Below are positions 46,254-54,666 of a DNA stretch of 64,000 nucleotides, one piece after another (within the stretch, counting starts at the first letter, position 1; each line of letters begins with the position of its first letter). The DNA comes from Gammaproteobacteria bacterium (GTDB lineage: Bacteria > Pseudomonadota > Gammaproteobacteria > Nevskiales > Nevskiaceae). Position numbers and translations under genes: made by a program. The notes under the pieces are model-generated. The model was not told the DNA's origin. It searched no databases and saw only the letters and a list, made by a program, of their open reading frames with translations. The DNA lies in assembly GCA_026398815.1 (NCBI GenBank), contig JAPLSA010000014.1, positions 1 through 64,000 of the forward strand, in the 5' to 3' direction.

Positions 46254-47887
46254 GCCGCCAGATGCTGGTCAAGCTGATTGCGTTCTTATTCGCAATTGTT
46301 GCCGCCGTTCAGCCCTGCTACGTAAATGCAGCGGCTGATGACGATGTGGGTCAGGACGCTGAGGGCGCCTTGAACGACGAATCATACGGCGAGGACGGAG
46401 CCGATGATCTGGAAAGCAACTCGAACTTGCGAAAGCTGACTGACGCCGAAGTTCGAGCGGCGTATGCGCTCAAGAAAGAGGAGCCCGAGTCACTTCCCGC
46501 ATTTCAAGCACCGAAGCTCCCTGATCTCAGCGGCTACAACTACGGCGCTGTCTTGCGCAAAGTCGACAAGAGCAAGAAAGGAACGGTATCCCTCGGTTCA
46601 ATTCTTTCCGAACCGGGATTCAAGGTTCTTACCTATAACGGATCGGTTGGGCTCTCGGCATTCGCTCGACTTCAAGGTGGCGGACTCCGTGCAATTGTTA
46701 TCAGTGGCGGCTTAGTGACCCTCAAGGATATTGCGGCTGCGATATCCGGTGACTATTTCCAGGACCTTGGCCAAGGCAGGTATCTTGCACGGCTCCCCAT
46801 CCTTGTTCGCCACGGCGCTACGTTACTCGTTGACAAATCGGTCAAACAGTTTCGGCTCGGCGCGGAAAAGGGCTCACTCCTTTCAATCGAAGGGCGTTTG
46901 GTACTGAGTGATTCGGAGATTGTCGGCTGGGACGAAACTCGCAATCGAACTGCCGAACTAAAAGACCCCAAAAAATTCCGCCCGTTCATCGTGAGCTGGG
47001 GTGGATCCGATATATATCTTGCACGCAGCCGCGTAGCACATCTTGGTTATGCCGCGAAGAAGGCCTATGGCCTCTCGCTTTCTCAGTATGGCTCGCTTCA
47101 GCTTCAGTCAAAGGTATGGCCCCGTCCCACTGGATGGATTATCGAAACGGTAATCGAGGACCTTTGGTACGGTCTATACACATGGGAAGCTGACGGCGTT
47201 GTGATGCATTCAAATGTCATGAAGAACAACATACTTTATGGCTTTGACCCTCATGACCGCTCGCGACATCTGATCATCGCGAACAACGATGTTTATGGAA
47301 CGAAAATCAAGCACGGCATCATTATTTCCCGTGAAGTCAACAACAGTTGGATTTTCGGCAACAGGACTCATGACAATCACAAGGCCGGAATTGTTCTAGA
47401 TCGTCAATGCTCAAACAATGTTGTCGCAAACAATATCGCGACTCAGAACGGTTCAGATGGAATCATCATATCTGAGAGCTCTAAGAATATTGTTTGGAAC
47501 AATGTTGTTTCCGGAAACAACAACCATGGCATTCGACTCAGAAACAGTACGGATGTGCGCGTGCAGGACAACGTAGCTCTGGCAAATGGACTGACCGGGG
47601 TCTACGGTGCAGCTGTTGATCTGTCAGGAACAACTCGTGATTTCGTTCATGACTTTTACACGAAGCAACTGGGAATGACCGTTGTCGGCGGACAGTACAC
47701 TTCTAATGGAAGTGGGCCGTTCGGCTTGGATTACCCGACGAAGGCGTCGTTCTATGGAGTCGACCTCCGGACACCGCAGCGGCAGCTCGGATTCAGATTG
47801 GGCGGGATGCTTCCGCCGTTTCAAATTGAACTTCTAGATATATTGCTGAATCAAAACAAGGTTGCTGTTGTTCAGGCTAAAAAGTAA
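46241..47887 (+). CDS. algG: Poly(beta-D-mannuronate) C5-epimerase AlgG
   Basis: Periplasmic right-handed beta-helix enzyme that converts some mannuronate to guluronate during export. The 548-aa protein has a signal peptide (possible starts at 46241 or 46262), an acidic linker, then the helix coils. The catalytic DPHD motif is at about residues 336-339 (FDPHDRSRHLIIANN), followed by the expected coils KHGIIISREVNNSWIFGN and GIVLDRQCSNNVVANN. Its start lies inside algE. Local GC is low: one 60-base line beginning at 47281 contains only 24 G/C. Confidence 0.95.
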   Translation: MVVLSRQMLVKLIAFLFAIVAAVQPCYVNAAADDDVGQDAEGALNDESYGEDGADDLESNSNLRKLTDAEVRAAYALKKEEPESLPAFQAPKLPDLSGYNYGAVLRKVDKSKKGTVSLGSILSEPGFKVLTYNGSVGLSAFARLQGGGLRAIVISGGLVTLKDIAAAISGDYFQDLGQGRYLARLPILVRHGATLLVDKSVKQFRLGAEKGSLLSIEGRLVLSDSEIVGWDETRNRTAELKDPKKFRPFIVSWGGSDIYLARSRVAHLGYAAKKAYGLSLSQYGSLQLQSKVWPRPTGWIIETVIEDLWYGLYTWEADGVVMHSNVMKNNILYGFDPHDRSRHLIIANNDVYGTKIKHGIIISREVNNSWIFGNRTHDNHKAGIVLDRQCSNNVVANNIATQNGSDGIIISESSKNIVWNNVVSGNNNHGIRLRNSTDVRVQDNVALANGLTGVYGAAVDLSGTTRDFVHDFYTKQLGMTVVGGQYTSNGSGPFGLDYPTKASFYGVDLRTPQRQLGFRLGGMLPPFQIELLDILLNQNKVAVVQAKK

Positions 47888-47931
47888 CTAATCCGCACCA
47901 GTTCATTTTTGAATTTTTCGAGGAAGACATC

Positions 47932-48555
47932 ATGGTTCGACTAAAAAGTTGGTTTGGTGCTCTCATCTTTCTGATGGCAGCGGTACTCCCGATGCAATCG
48001 CAGGCGCAGCTTTATGCAAAGGGCGCGCCGCCCGGATCAGCGTTCGTCCGCGTTCTGAACGGCACAGCTGCGCAAAGCCCATCCGGCTTTATCGGAGAAA
48101 CTGCACAACCTGCGCTCCCGGCATTCACCGCAGGGCAGTTCATCTTCCTGCCACCTGGCGACTATCCCGTACAGCTCGGCAGCCGGAAAGAAACCTTCAA
48201 ACTTGAAGCCGATCGTTTTTACAGCATCGCGTACCTCCCGGATTCGATGCGGAGCTTTCAGCTCGAGGGCTTCAAGAGCCAGTTGAAAGCAATGGTCATC
48301 ATGATGAATCTCCTCCCCGATAAGACGCTGTCGTTGAAAACGGCGGATGGCAAGGTCACCGTCCTGGATGCCATTGCACCCTTCAAAGCCGGACAGCGAG
48401 AAATCAATCCTCTTTCCGTTTCCCTTGGTCTTTTTGATGGTGATAAGAAGATCATCGATGTTCCTGCAGCAACGTTCGAACGTGGCAAAGCGTCGAGCTT
48501 GATTGTCGGCGGCACCTCTACGGTCCCGATCCTTACGTGGGACGAACAGAAGTAA
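47932..48555 (+). CDS. algF: Alginate O-acetylation adaptor AlgF
   Basis: A 207-aa periplasmic protein needed for alginate O-acetylation; in Pseudomonas it is proposed to link AlgJ and AlgX in acetate transfer. It has a signal peptide (MVRLKSWFGALIFLMAAVLP, cleavage near SQAQ), then the family start LYAKGAPPGSAFVRVLNG and two beta-sandwich-like halves. The length is close to the usual ~216. In Pseudomonas algF comes after algJ near the operon end; here it lies between algG and algX. Confidence 0.92.
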   Translation: MVRLKSWFGALIFLMAAVLPMQSQAQLYAKGAPPGSAFVRVLNGTAAQSPSGFIGETAQPALPAFTAGQFIFLPPGDYPVQLGSRKETFKLEADRFYSIAYLPDSMRSFQLEGFKSQLKAMVIMMNLLPDKTLSLKTADGKVTVLDAIAPFKAGQREINPLSVSLGLFDGDKKIIDVPAATFERGKASSLIVGGTSTVPILTWDEQK

Positions 48556-48588
48556 ACGTACAGATCTGAGCTAACGCGGGAATCCACC

Positions 48589-49986
48589 ATGTATTCAGTT
48601 GGACGTAACATCGCTATCGGAATGCTGATCGCAAGCGCACAGCTTGCATCAGCTCCGGCAAATGCAGAAACGACAGATAGTGCTGGTGAGTTCAAGTACT
48701 CAGCCGAGACGTGCTGCACTGTCTGCCCGAAAGCTGCTGATCGTGATGCCTACGTCAGTGAGTACATGCGTGGATATCGCGTCGTTGTGGAAGGTAAGGA
48801 CGGCTGGTTGTTCAGAACGGAAGCAGAACTTCAGTGGCTTGAACCGAACGACCCGGAGATGTGGTCATCGTTGAAGCGCTTGATTGCTGCGCTTAACGCC
48901 AGGGGGACCCAAGTCCTGATGTTTCCTCAGCCGCCGCGCGGCCTGGTGGAAACCAGGATGTTGAAAGATGAAACACTGCAGAAATTCGATATCAATGAGT
49001 TGCAGCGTCGTTATAGCCAGCTCATCGATCAATTGAGGTCGATCGGCGTGCTGGTCGCTGACGGAACTGCATTTAGCCACAACACGGAAAGTCAGTACTT
49101 CTACAAGCGCGACGGTCACTGGAAAGCGTCTGGTTCGCAGCGCGCTGCAGAAATGATTGCATCGAAAGTTCGCGAAGCTGGCTTCGACTTTCCGGCGAAG
49201 CAATATGAAACCTTGGAAGTCGGCCTCGTTGGCTCGCGCGGCACGATGTCCCATGTTGTTTCAACCCTGTGCGGATTGATGTATCCGATGGAATATGGTC
49301 CCGCCTACCAAACCAAAGCGCCGGCGACGGATGACTTGTTCGGTGACGAGGCGGCGCCAGAGGTTGCGCTCGTGGGCACGAGCTTCAGTGCAACCCCAAC
49401 CTACAATTTTCTGGGTTTTCTTCGGAAAGCGCTGAACACCGATATTTATCAAGCCGCGATGGCCGGCGGCGGCTTTGACGGCGCCTTGTCACAGTACCTG
49501 GTGTCGGATCTTTACCAACAACATCCTCCCAAGCTCATTGTTTGGGAGTTTCCGTATCAGCAGTTGCAAAGAACCAACACCGCGGTGATGCGGCGTGTGC
49601 TTCCGCTGGTCGGCAATGGTTGTCGTGGCAAGAAGCCGATCATGAGTAATACCGTGAAGCTTTCGGGGAACAATGAGCTTGTCGAGGCTGTGGTTAACGG
49701 CGGCGAGCAGTTCAACCCCATACCAGCGAAGGATCTTTGGCTTGATTTTCAGTTCTCGGATCCGAACGTCCGCGTCATGAAAGCCGAAGTTTGGTACGCC
49801 GACGGCAAATCTCAGATTCTTAACGGCCGTTATAACTCCTACACGAAAATGGACGGTCGGTTTGCACTCGAAACAAACTACACGCCTGACGCCGAGATAC
49901 AGCCAATCGTGTCGGTGCGCGTTCAGAGCATTACTGAAACGGCGAAGAATACGACCGTGACCACAACTGTGTGCAAACGCAATTGA
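48589..49986 (+). CDS. algX: Alginate O-acetyltransferase AlgX
   Basis: Periplasmic SGNH-type acetyltransferase with a C-terminal carbohydrate-binding module that places acetyl on mannuronate. The 465-aa protein carries a signal peptide (cleaved near ANAE), the paired cysteines of CCTVCP, the catalytic Asp/His of KRDGHW and the nucleophile Ser in VALVGTSFSATP, as in known AlgX. The C-terminal module starts near residue 345 (VKLSGNNELVEAVVNGG). The export complex AlgK-AlgX-AlgG is thus fully encoded. Confidence 0.95.
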   Translation: MYSVGRNIAIGMLIASAQLASAPANAETTDSAGEFKYSAETCCTVCPKAADRDAYVSEYMRGYRVVVEGKDGWLFRTEAELQWLEPNDPEMWSSLKRLIAALNARGTQVLMFPQPPRGLVETRMLKDETLQKFDINELQRRYSQLIDQLRSIGVLVADGTAFSHNTESQYFYKRDGHWKASGSQRAAEMIASKVREAGFDFPAKQYETLEVGLVGSRGTMSHVVSTLCGLMYPMEYGPAYQTKAPATDDLFGDEAAPEVALVGTSFSATPTYNFLGFLRKALNTDIYQAAMAGGGFDGALSQYLVSDLYQQHPPKLIVWEFPYQQLQRTNTAVMRRVLPLVGNGCRGKKPIMSNTVKLSGNNELVEAVVNGGEQFNPIPAKDLWLDFQFSDPNVRVMKAEVWYADGKSQILNGRYNSYTKMDGRFALETNYTPDAEIQPIVSVRVQSITETAKNTTVTTTVCKRN

Positions 49987-49991
49987 TCGAT

Positions 49992-51092
49992 ATGTCACGC
50001 ATACGTCCCATCTTGTTGGTGCTCCTGGCGGGAACTGGAGCGCTGCTGCAGCCTCGGTGTTTTGCGGCCAACGACTCTTTAGTAGCGCCGCAGGGCTTCT
50101 CTTCGTCGATTCAGTCGAATCAACGTACATCGTCGGATTGTGAAAGTGCTCCGGAACCATTCACTGGGACGCTGAACTTCCCCAGCAAATATGAAGGCTC
50201 GGGGTCGTCACGAGACGAATTGAATGTCGATGCGGAGCGTCGATACAAGGATGCGACGTCATCAATTTCATCTTTTGAAATGGGCATCGCGTCTCTTTCT
50301 TCCCGCTATATACAGCGTGGATCCGACGCCGATGCCGGTTGTGTTCTCTCTTGGCTTGATGATTGGGCTGAACATGGCGCGCTGCTCGGCAAGGCGGAAA
50401 CGCACACCGGGAAATCTGTTCGCAAATGGGCGCTTGCCGCTATCAGCTCGTCCTATCTCAGACTGCAAAAGTCAAAGAGCGCGCCCCTTAAGAAACATGC
50501 AGGCGAGCGAAGCCGTATTGAGGCCTGGTTACGAGCCATTGCAGCCAAGGTTGCTGCAGAGTGGCCTGTGGACGCACCAATCAACAAGATCAACAACCAT
50601 TTCTATTGGGCTGCCTGGAGCCTTGTTTCTACTGGAACGGTATTGAACGATCGTGCCATGTTCAACCAAGGCCTCGAGATTTACAGAATTTTCGAACGGC
50701 AGATCACCGCCGAGGGCTTGCTTCCCAACGAGGTTGGTCGGCGGTCGAGAGCACTTGGTTATCACGCATATGCGCTTGCTCCGTTGGCAATGATTGCAAC
50801 TTTTGCGGTTGCTAACGGCGAAGTCGTTGATACAGGACCGAAGTCTCCCCTTTCTCGCCTTGCGAAAACTGTCTTTGACGGTTTTCAGGCACCGGCAGGG
50901 TTTGCCGGTCTTGTCGGCAGCAAGCAGGAAGTCAGCACGAATGTCGCCACCAACTTCAGTTGGCTGGAACCCTACTGCTCGATTGCGGCCTGCGACACCT
51001 CGATGACGGAGTTTTTGCAACGGAATCGTCCGTTCAAGTCGACGAGACTGGGGGGAGATCTCACTACGCTATTTGGAACGAAGCAGCCATGA
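49992..51092 (+). CDS. algL: Alginate lyase AlgL
   Basis: Periplasmic (alpha/alpha)-barrel polysaccharide lyase of family PL5 that clears alginate stranded in the periplasm. The start at 49992 (MSRIRPILLVLLAGTGALLQP) gives a signal peptide; the GTG at 49971 is less likely. Length is 366 aa. Diagnostic catalytic segments are INNHFYWAAWSLV and LPNEVGRRSRALGYHAYALAPLAMIA, which contain the Asn/His/Arg/Tyr active-site set. Its stop overlaps the next ATG by 4 bp. Confidence 0.93.
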   Translation: MSRIRPILLVLLAGTGALLQPRCFAANDSLVAPQGFSSSIQSNQRTSSDCESAPEPFTGTLNFPSKYEGSGSSRDELNVDAERRYKDATSSISSFEMGIASLSSRYIQRGSDADAGCVLSWLDDWAEHGALLGKAETHTGKSVRKWALAAISSSYLRLQKSKSAPLKKHAGERSRIEAWLRAIAAKVAAEWPVDAPINKINNHFYWAAWSLVSTGTVLNDRAMFNQGLEIYRIFERQITAEGLLPNEVGRRSRALGYHAYALAPLAMIATFAVANGEVVDTGPKSPLSRLAKTVFDGFQAPAGFAGLVGSKQEVSTNVATNFSWLEPYCSIAACDTSMTEFLQRNRPFKSTRLGGDLTTLFGTKQP

Positions 51093-51949
51093 CGCGCTTT
51101 CATGCAGCAGTAGGTGCTTCGTTGATGCTTTCGCTTTCAGGCGCGTACGCGAACGAGGCCGATGCACGAAAGTTCATGGCGTACTGCGAACACGAGTTGA
51201 ACGACACCAAAAATTACGACGAAGCGGGAAAGATTTGCAAACGTGTCCGGGAAGATATCAAGGTTCTTCTCGGCATTTCGCCGCTTTATCTGCAAAGCAT
51301 TGTCAACGAAGCCGATTCCAAGTGGGCCCTGGGAAACTATCCCGAGGCTTTCAATCTTTATTCCGAAGCTGCAGATGTCGCCATCAAGCTTGGCGACATA
51401 AACAAGGTTCGGGAACTGCGAATCCGGCAGGCTGAAGCCGAACTGTTTCGCGGAAAATCCTTCGAAGCTGAAATATTGCTGCGCGATGCTCTGCGACGCC
51501 TTCAAAGCTCTCGCGGAAGCAACCCGCTGCAGGAAGCTGATCTCCTGTCGCGTCATGCAGAAGTGCTCGTGACGCTAGGCCAGGCGAAGGCAGCGATGCA
51601 GGGTTATCTTGCTGCGTTCGCGAAACTTGATGCCGACTCCATCAAACATCGCCCCATCCTGCTGAAGACTCAACTGCGCTATGCAGAGCTTTTTGAGCGC
51701 CAGAGTCGATATTCAGGCGCGACGGCGAGTTATTTGAAGTTGTTGCAACTCGCCTCATCCAAACCGACGAATCCCGAGTATGTGGCTATTGCCTACGGGC
51801 GCTTGGGATGGATCTCAGAGACTTTAGACAAGCCTGCAGACGCCTTGTCCTATTACCGGCGGCAACTTGAAGTCATCGAAAAAGATCCGGCTCAAGTGGC
51901 TGCGGTTGACGAGTTGCGGAAGAAAATTATTCAGCTTGAAAAGAGTTAG
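51089..51949 (+). CDS. Periplasmic TPR protein inserted in the alginate operon
   Basis: A 286-aa protein starting at 51089 inside the algL stop (ATGA overlap, so translationally coupled). The signal peptide is MTRFHAAVGASLMLSLSGAYA. The mature protein is a helical-repeat solenoid: WALGNYPEAFNLYSEAADVA, LFRGKSFEAEILLRDALRRL, LGQAKAAMQGYLAAFAKL, FERQSRYSGATASYLKLLQLA and LDKPADALSYYRRQLEVI are TPR-like units. It is not AlgK, which is present separately, and has no counterpart in the Pseudomonas or Azotobacter operon order. A scaffold role between AlgL and the acetylation enzymes is inferred from position. Confidence 0.85.
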   Translation: MTRFHAAVGASLMLSLSGAYANEADARKFMAYCEHELNDTKNYDEAGKICKRVREDIKVLLGISPLYLQSIVNEADSKWALGNYPEAFNLYSEAADVAIKLGDINKVRELRIRQAEAELFRGKSFEAEILLRDALRRLQSSRGSNPLQEADLLSRHAEVLVTLGQAKAAMQGYLAAFAKLDADSIKHRPILLKTQLRYAELFERQSRYSGATASYLKLLQLASSKPTNPEYVAIAYGRLGWISETLDKPADALSYYRRQLEVIEKDPAQVAAVDELRKKIIQLEKS

Positions 51950-52019
51950 TGCTGAATCTTTATCAGGCATTCAGTGCAGGGCCGTTGTACGCCGACATTA
52001 TTAAAGCCAGGGAATTTTG

Positions 52020-53183
52020 ATGAGTAAGAATCACCCGTCGTCCGGGCCGGAGCTGCATAGCGCGAGCCGCAGTTATGCCCCAGTGGGCGTCGTCTTTGCA
52101 TTGACGGTTGGTGTGCTTTCGGCGCTGAGCCTTCCCTCTTTGCTGTCTTATCGTGCTCCGCCAGTCAAAGTGATCAACGGAGACTTGGTCAGGAACTTCG
52201 AGGAGCATTTCGACAAAGAGTTCCCGCTGCGTACGGCCAGCATCAATTTCTGGACCGCATTGCAGCTGGTGTTGTTCCATGAAGGCAAGACCGGTGTTCT
52301 GCTGGGTACCGACGGCTGGCTCTACACGAACGAAGAGTTTCATGTGCTTCCGCGTTGGGAGCAGATCTTCGACCAGAACCTCGAGCTGATTCGCTGGACG
52401 CAGGCCACCCTTGCCGATGCCAAGGTTCCGTTGGTCGTCGTCGTAGTGCCGGAAAAGGCGCATGTCTATCCGGAGTACATCAACGGTCATCGCCAGGCCA
52501 GCGCCCATGCCACAGTCATGGCACGGCTGCGCGCCGCCATCGGCGAACAGACCACGCTGATCACGCTCGACGACACATTTGCAGCGGCAAAAGTCCAACA
52601 GCCGCTGTTCTTCCATACCGATACCCACTGGACTCCGGCTGGCGCCAAGCTAGCCGCACAAGCGGTGACTCGCGCGATGGCCGCCAAGGGGTTGGCTACC
52701 AAGACTGGCGATGCCGACGCCTTCGAGACCACCGAACAGCCGGAAGCCACGCTGGTCGGCGACCTGCTGTCATTTCTGCCGTTGGAGCCGATGTTTCCGA
52801 GCCTGATGCCGAAGGCTGATATCTATGTTCCTGTGGTGACGAAGGCGATCGAAAAGGAAGCCAGCGCCGAATCCCTGCTCAGCGACGAGTCGATTCCGGA
52901 AGTGGCTGTGGTCGGCACCAGCTATACGGCCAACGACCGCTGGAACTTCCAGGGCTTCCTGAGCGAATTCCTCAACGAGCCGCTGGCCGACTATTCGAAG
53001 GAAGGCATCGGCCCGTTCCCGCCGATGGCGCAGTTCCTGACGAGCCAGGACTACGCCGGGCACAAGCCGCGCGTGGTGATCTGGGAAATCCCGGAGCGCT
53101 CGCTGCTCGGCAAGGCTGCCCTGAAAGGCATCGACCTGCCAGAAGCACTCACCACCAAGCTGGCGTCCATCCACCCGAGATAG
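52020..53183 (+). CDS. algJ: Alginate O-acetyltransferase AlgJ
   Basis: Membrane-anchored SGNH-like enzyme of the AlgX/AlgJ family. ATG 52020 follows an in-frame TTG at 52017; length is 387 aa against ~391 in Pseudomonas. It has an N-terminal signal anchor (VGVVFALTVGVLSALSLPSLL), GKTGVLLGTDGWLYTNEEF, the Asp/His pair in FHTDTHWTPAGAKLAAQ and the Ser motif VVGTSYTANDRWNFQGFL. It probably takes acetyl from AlgI. It is followed by algI after 3 bp. Confidence 0.92.
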   Translation: MSKNHPSSGPELHSASRSYAPVGVVFALTVGVLSALSLPSLLSYRAPPVKVINGDLVRNFEEHFDKEFPLRTASINFWTALQLVLFHEGKTGVLLGTDGWLYTNEEFHVLPRWEQIFDQNLELIRWTQATLADAKVPLVVVVVPEKAHVYPEYINGHRQASAHATVMARLRAAIGEQTTLITLDDTFAAAKVQQPLFFHTDTHWTPAGAKLAAQAVTRAMAAKGLATKTGDADAFETTEQPEATLVGDLLSFLPLEPMFPSLMPKADIYVPVVTKAIEKEASAESLLSDESIPEVAVVGTSYTANDRWNFQGFLSEFLNEPLADYSKEGIGPFPPMAQFLTSQDYAGHKPRVVIWEIPERSLLGKAALKGIDLPEALTTKLASIHPR

Positions 53184-53186
53184 AAC

Positions 53187-54617
53187 GTGGTCTTTTCCTC
53201 GAACGCGTTCCTGCTGCTGTTCCTGCCGCTGTTCCTGTTGCTGTACTACCTGACGCCGAACACCCGCCGCCTGCGCAACTATGTGGTGCTGGTGGCCAGC
53301 TATGTGTTCTACGGCTGGTGGCGTATCGATTTCCTGACGCTGCTGATATTCGTCACGCTGTTCAATTTCTGGATTGGCGGGCAGATCGGTGCAGCCGGCG
53401 CGCGCAGCGAGAAAGCACGCAGCTGGATGCGCTTCGGTGTGACCATCGATCTGGCCGTGCTTGGCTACTTCAAGTACCGCGACTTCGGCATCGACAGCTT
53501 CAATTCGATCATCACGGCGACCGGCCTCGAGCCGTTCAGCCTGTCCGAGCTGCTGCTGCCGATCGGCATCTCGTTCTACATCTTCGAATCGATCAGCTAT
53601 GTGATGGATGTCTATCGCGGCAGCGTGAAGCCGACGCGACACCTGGCCGATTTCGCGATGTTTGTCACGATGTTCCCGCACCTGATCGTCGGCCCGCTGT
53701 TCCGCTACAAGGAACTGGCGTCGCAGTTCGAGCATCGCGTCCACTCGATGGACATGTTCGGCCGCGGCGCGGTTCGCTTCATGCAGGGATTCGCCAAAAA
53801 GGTCATCATCGCCGACACGCTCGCGCCGATGGTGAACTACTGTTTCGCGCTTCCCGATCCGAGCACGGCCGATGTCTGGATCGGCGTGCTGGCATACGGT
53901 GTGCAACTGTATTTCGACTTCTCGGGATACAGCGACATGGCGATCGGTCTGGGCCTGATGATGGGATTCAAGTTCGTCGAGAACTTCAACAAGCCCTTCA
54001 TCAGCCAGAGCGTCACCGAGTTCTGGCGCCGTTGGCACATCAGCCTCAGCAACTGGCTGCGTGACTACGTGTTCTATTCGCTCGGTGGTTCGGCGCGCAA
54101 GACGCGGATGCGTCTGCACTACATGACGTTCATGACGTTCCTGATTGGCGGCATCTGGCACGGCGCGGACTGGACGTTCGTGCTTTGGGGAGCACTTCAG
54201 GGAGGATTGCTGCTGATCGAAAGGATGTTGGGCGTGAAAGGAAATCCGACCGGTTTCAAGCTGCATCACTGGGCAATAACCTTCATCGTCGCGGTGGCGA
54301 TGAGCATGGTGCTGTTCCGTGCCGATAGCGTGCCGGCCGCGGTGCAGATGTACAAATCGATGCTGTTCCTGCAGAACGTCGGCTGGATCAGCGAACCCTT
54401 CGCAGGGGCGATCAGCACGATGCAGCTTGCAACGCTTGTGCTGGCGTACGGCCTCGTCATCTTCGAGGGCCTGCGCGAATACGGACCGAAGATCCAGCTC
54501 GGCAGCGAGCGGGTAAGGGTCGTCTCATCGGTGCTGCTGCTGACGCCGCTGTTCTTTCTTGCGATCACGAAGCTGTCGGCGCAAGGGTACTCGGCGTTCC
54601 TGTACTTCCAGTTCTGA
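53187..54617 (+). CDS. algI: MBOAT O-acyltransferase AlgI, first copy (divergent)
   Basis: Inner-membrane acyltransferase (476 aa) thought to pass acetyl groups across the membrane for alginate acetylation. GTG start, MVFSSNAFLLLFLPLFLLLYY. MBOAT features: LLPIGISFYIFESISYVMDVYRG, LYFDFSGYSDMAIGLGLMMGF, EFWRRWHISLSNWLRDYV and the catalytic His in GGIWHGADWTF. The re-entrant loop after LRDY reads VFYSLGGSARKTRMRLHY, departing from the canonical PLGGNRxG...RN form seen in the second copy. It ends KLSAQGYSAFLYFQF, identical to copy 2. Confidence 0.93.
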   Translation: MVFSSNAFLLLFLPLFLLLYYLTPNTRRLRNYVVLVASYVFYGWWRIDFLTLLIFVTLFNFWIGGQIGAAGARSEKARSWMRFGVTIDLAVLGYFKYRDFGIDSFNSIITATGLEPFSLSELLLPIGISFYIFESISYVMDVYRGSVKPTRHLADFAMFVTMFPHLIVGPLFRYKELASQFEHRVHSMDMFGRGAVRFMQGFAKKVIIADTLAPMVNYCFALPDPSTADVWIGVLAYGVQLYFDFSGYSDMAIGLGLMMGFKFVENFNKPFISQSVTEFWRRWHISLSNWLRDYVFYSLGGSARKTRMRLHYMTFMTFLIGGIWHGADWTFVLWGALQGGLLLIERMLGVKGNPTGFKLHHWAITFIVAVAMSMVLFRADSVPAAVQMYKSMLFLQNVGWISEPFAGAISTMQLATLVLAYGLVIFEGLREYGPKIQLGSERVRVVSSVLLLTPLFFLAITKLSAQGYSAFLYFQF

Positions 54618-54666
54618 CGGGCCGATAGAGCTCGCACGCCGCACAATAGCCCCCTGGTGAGGCCCA

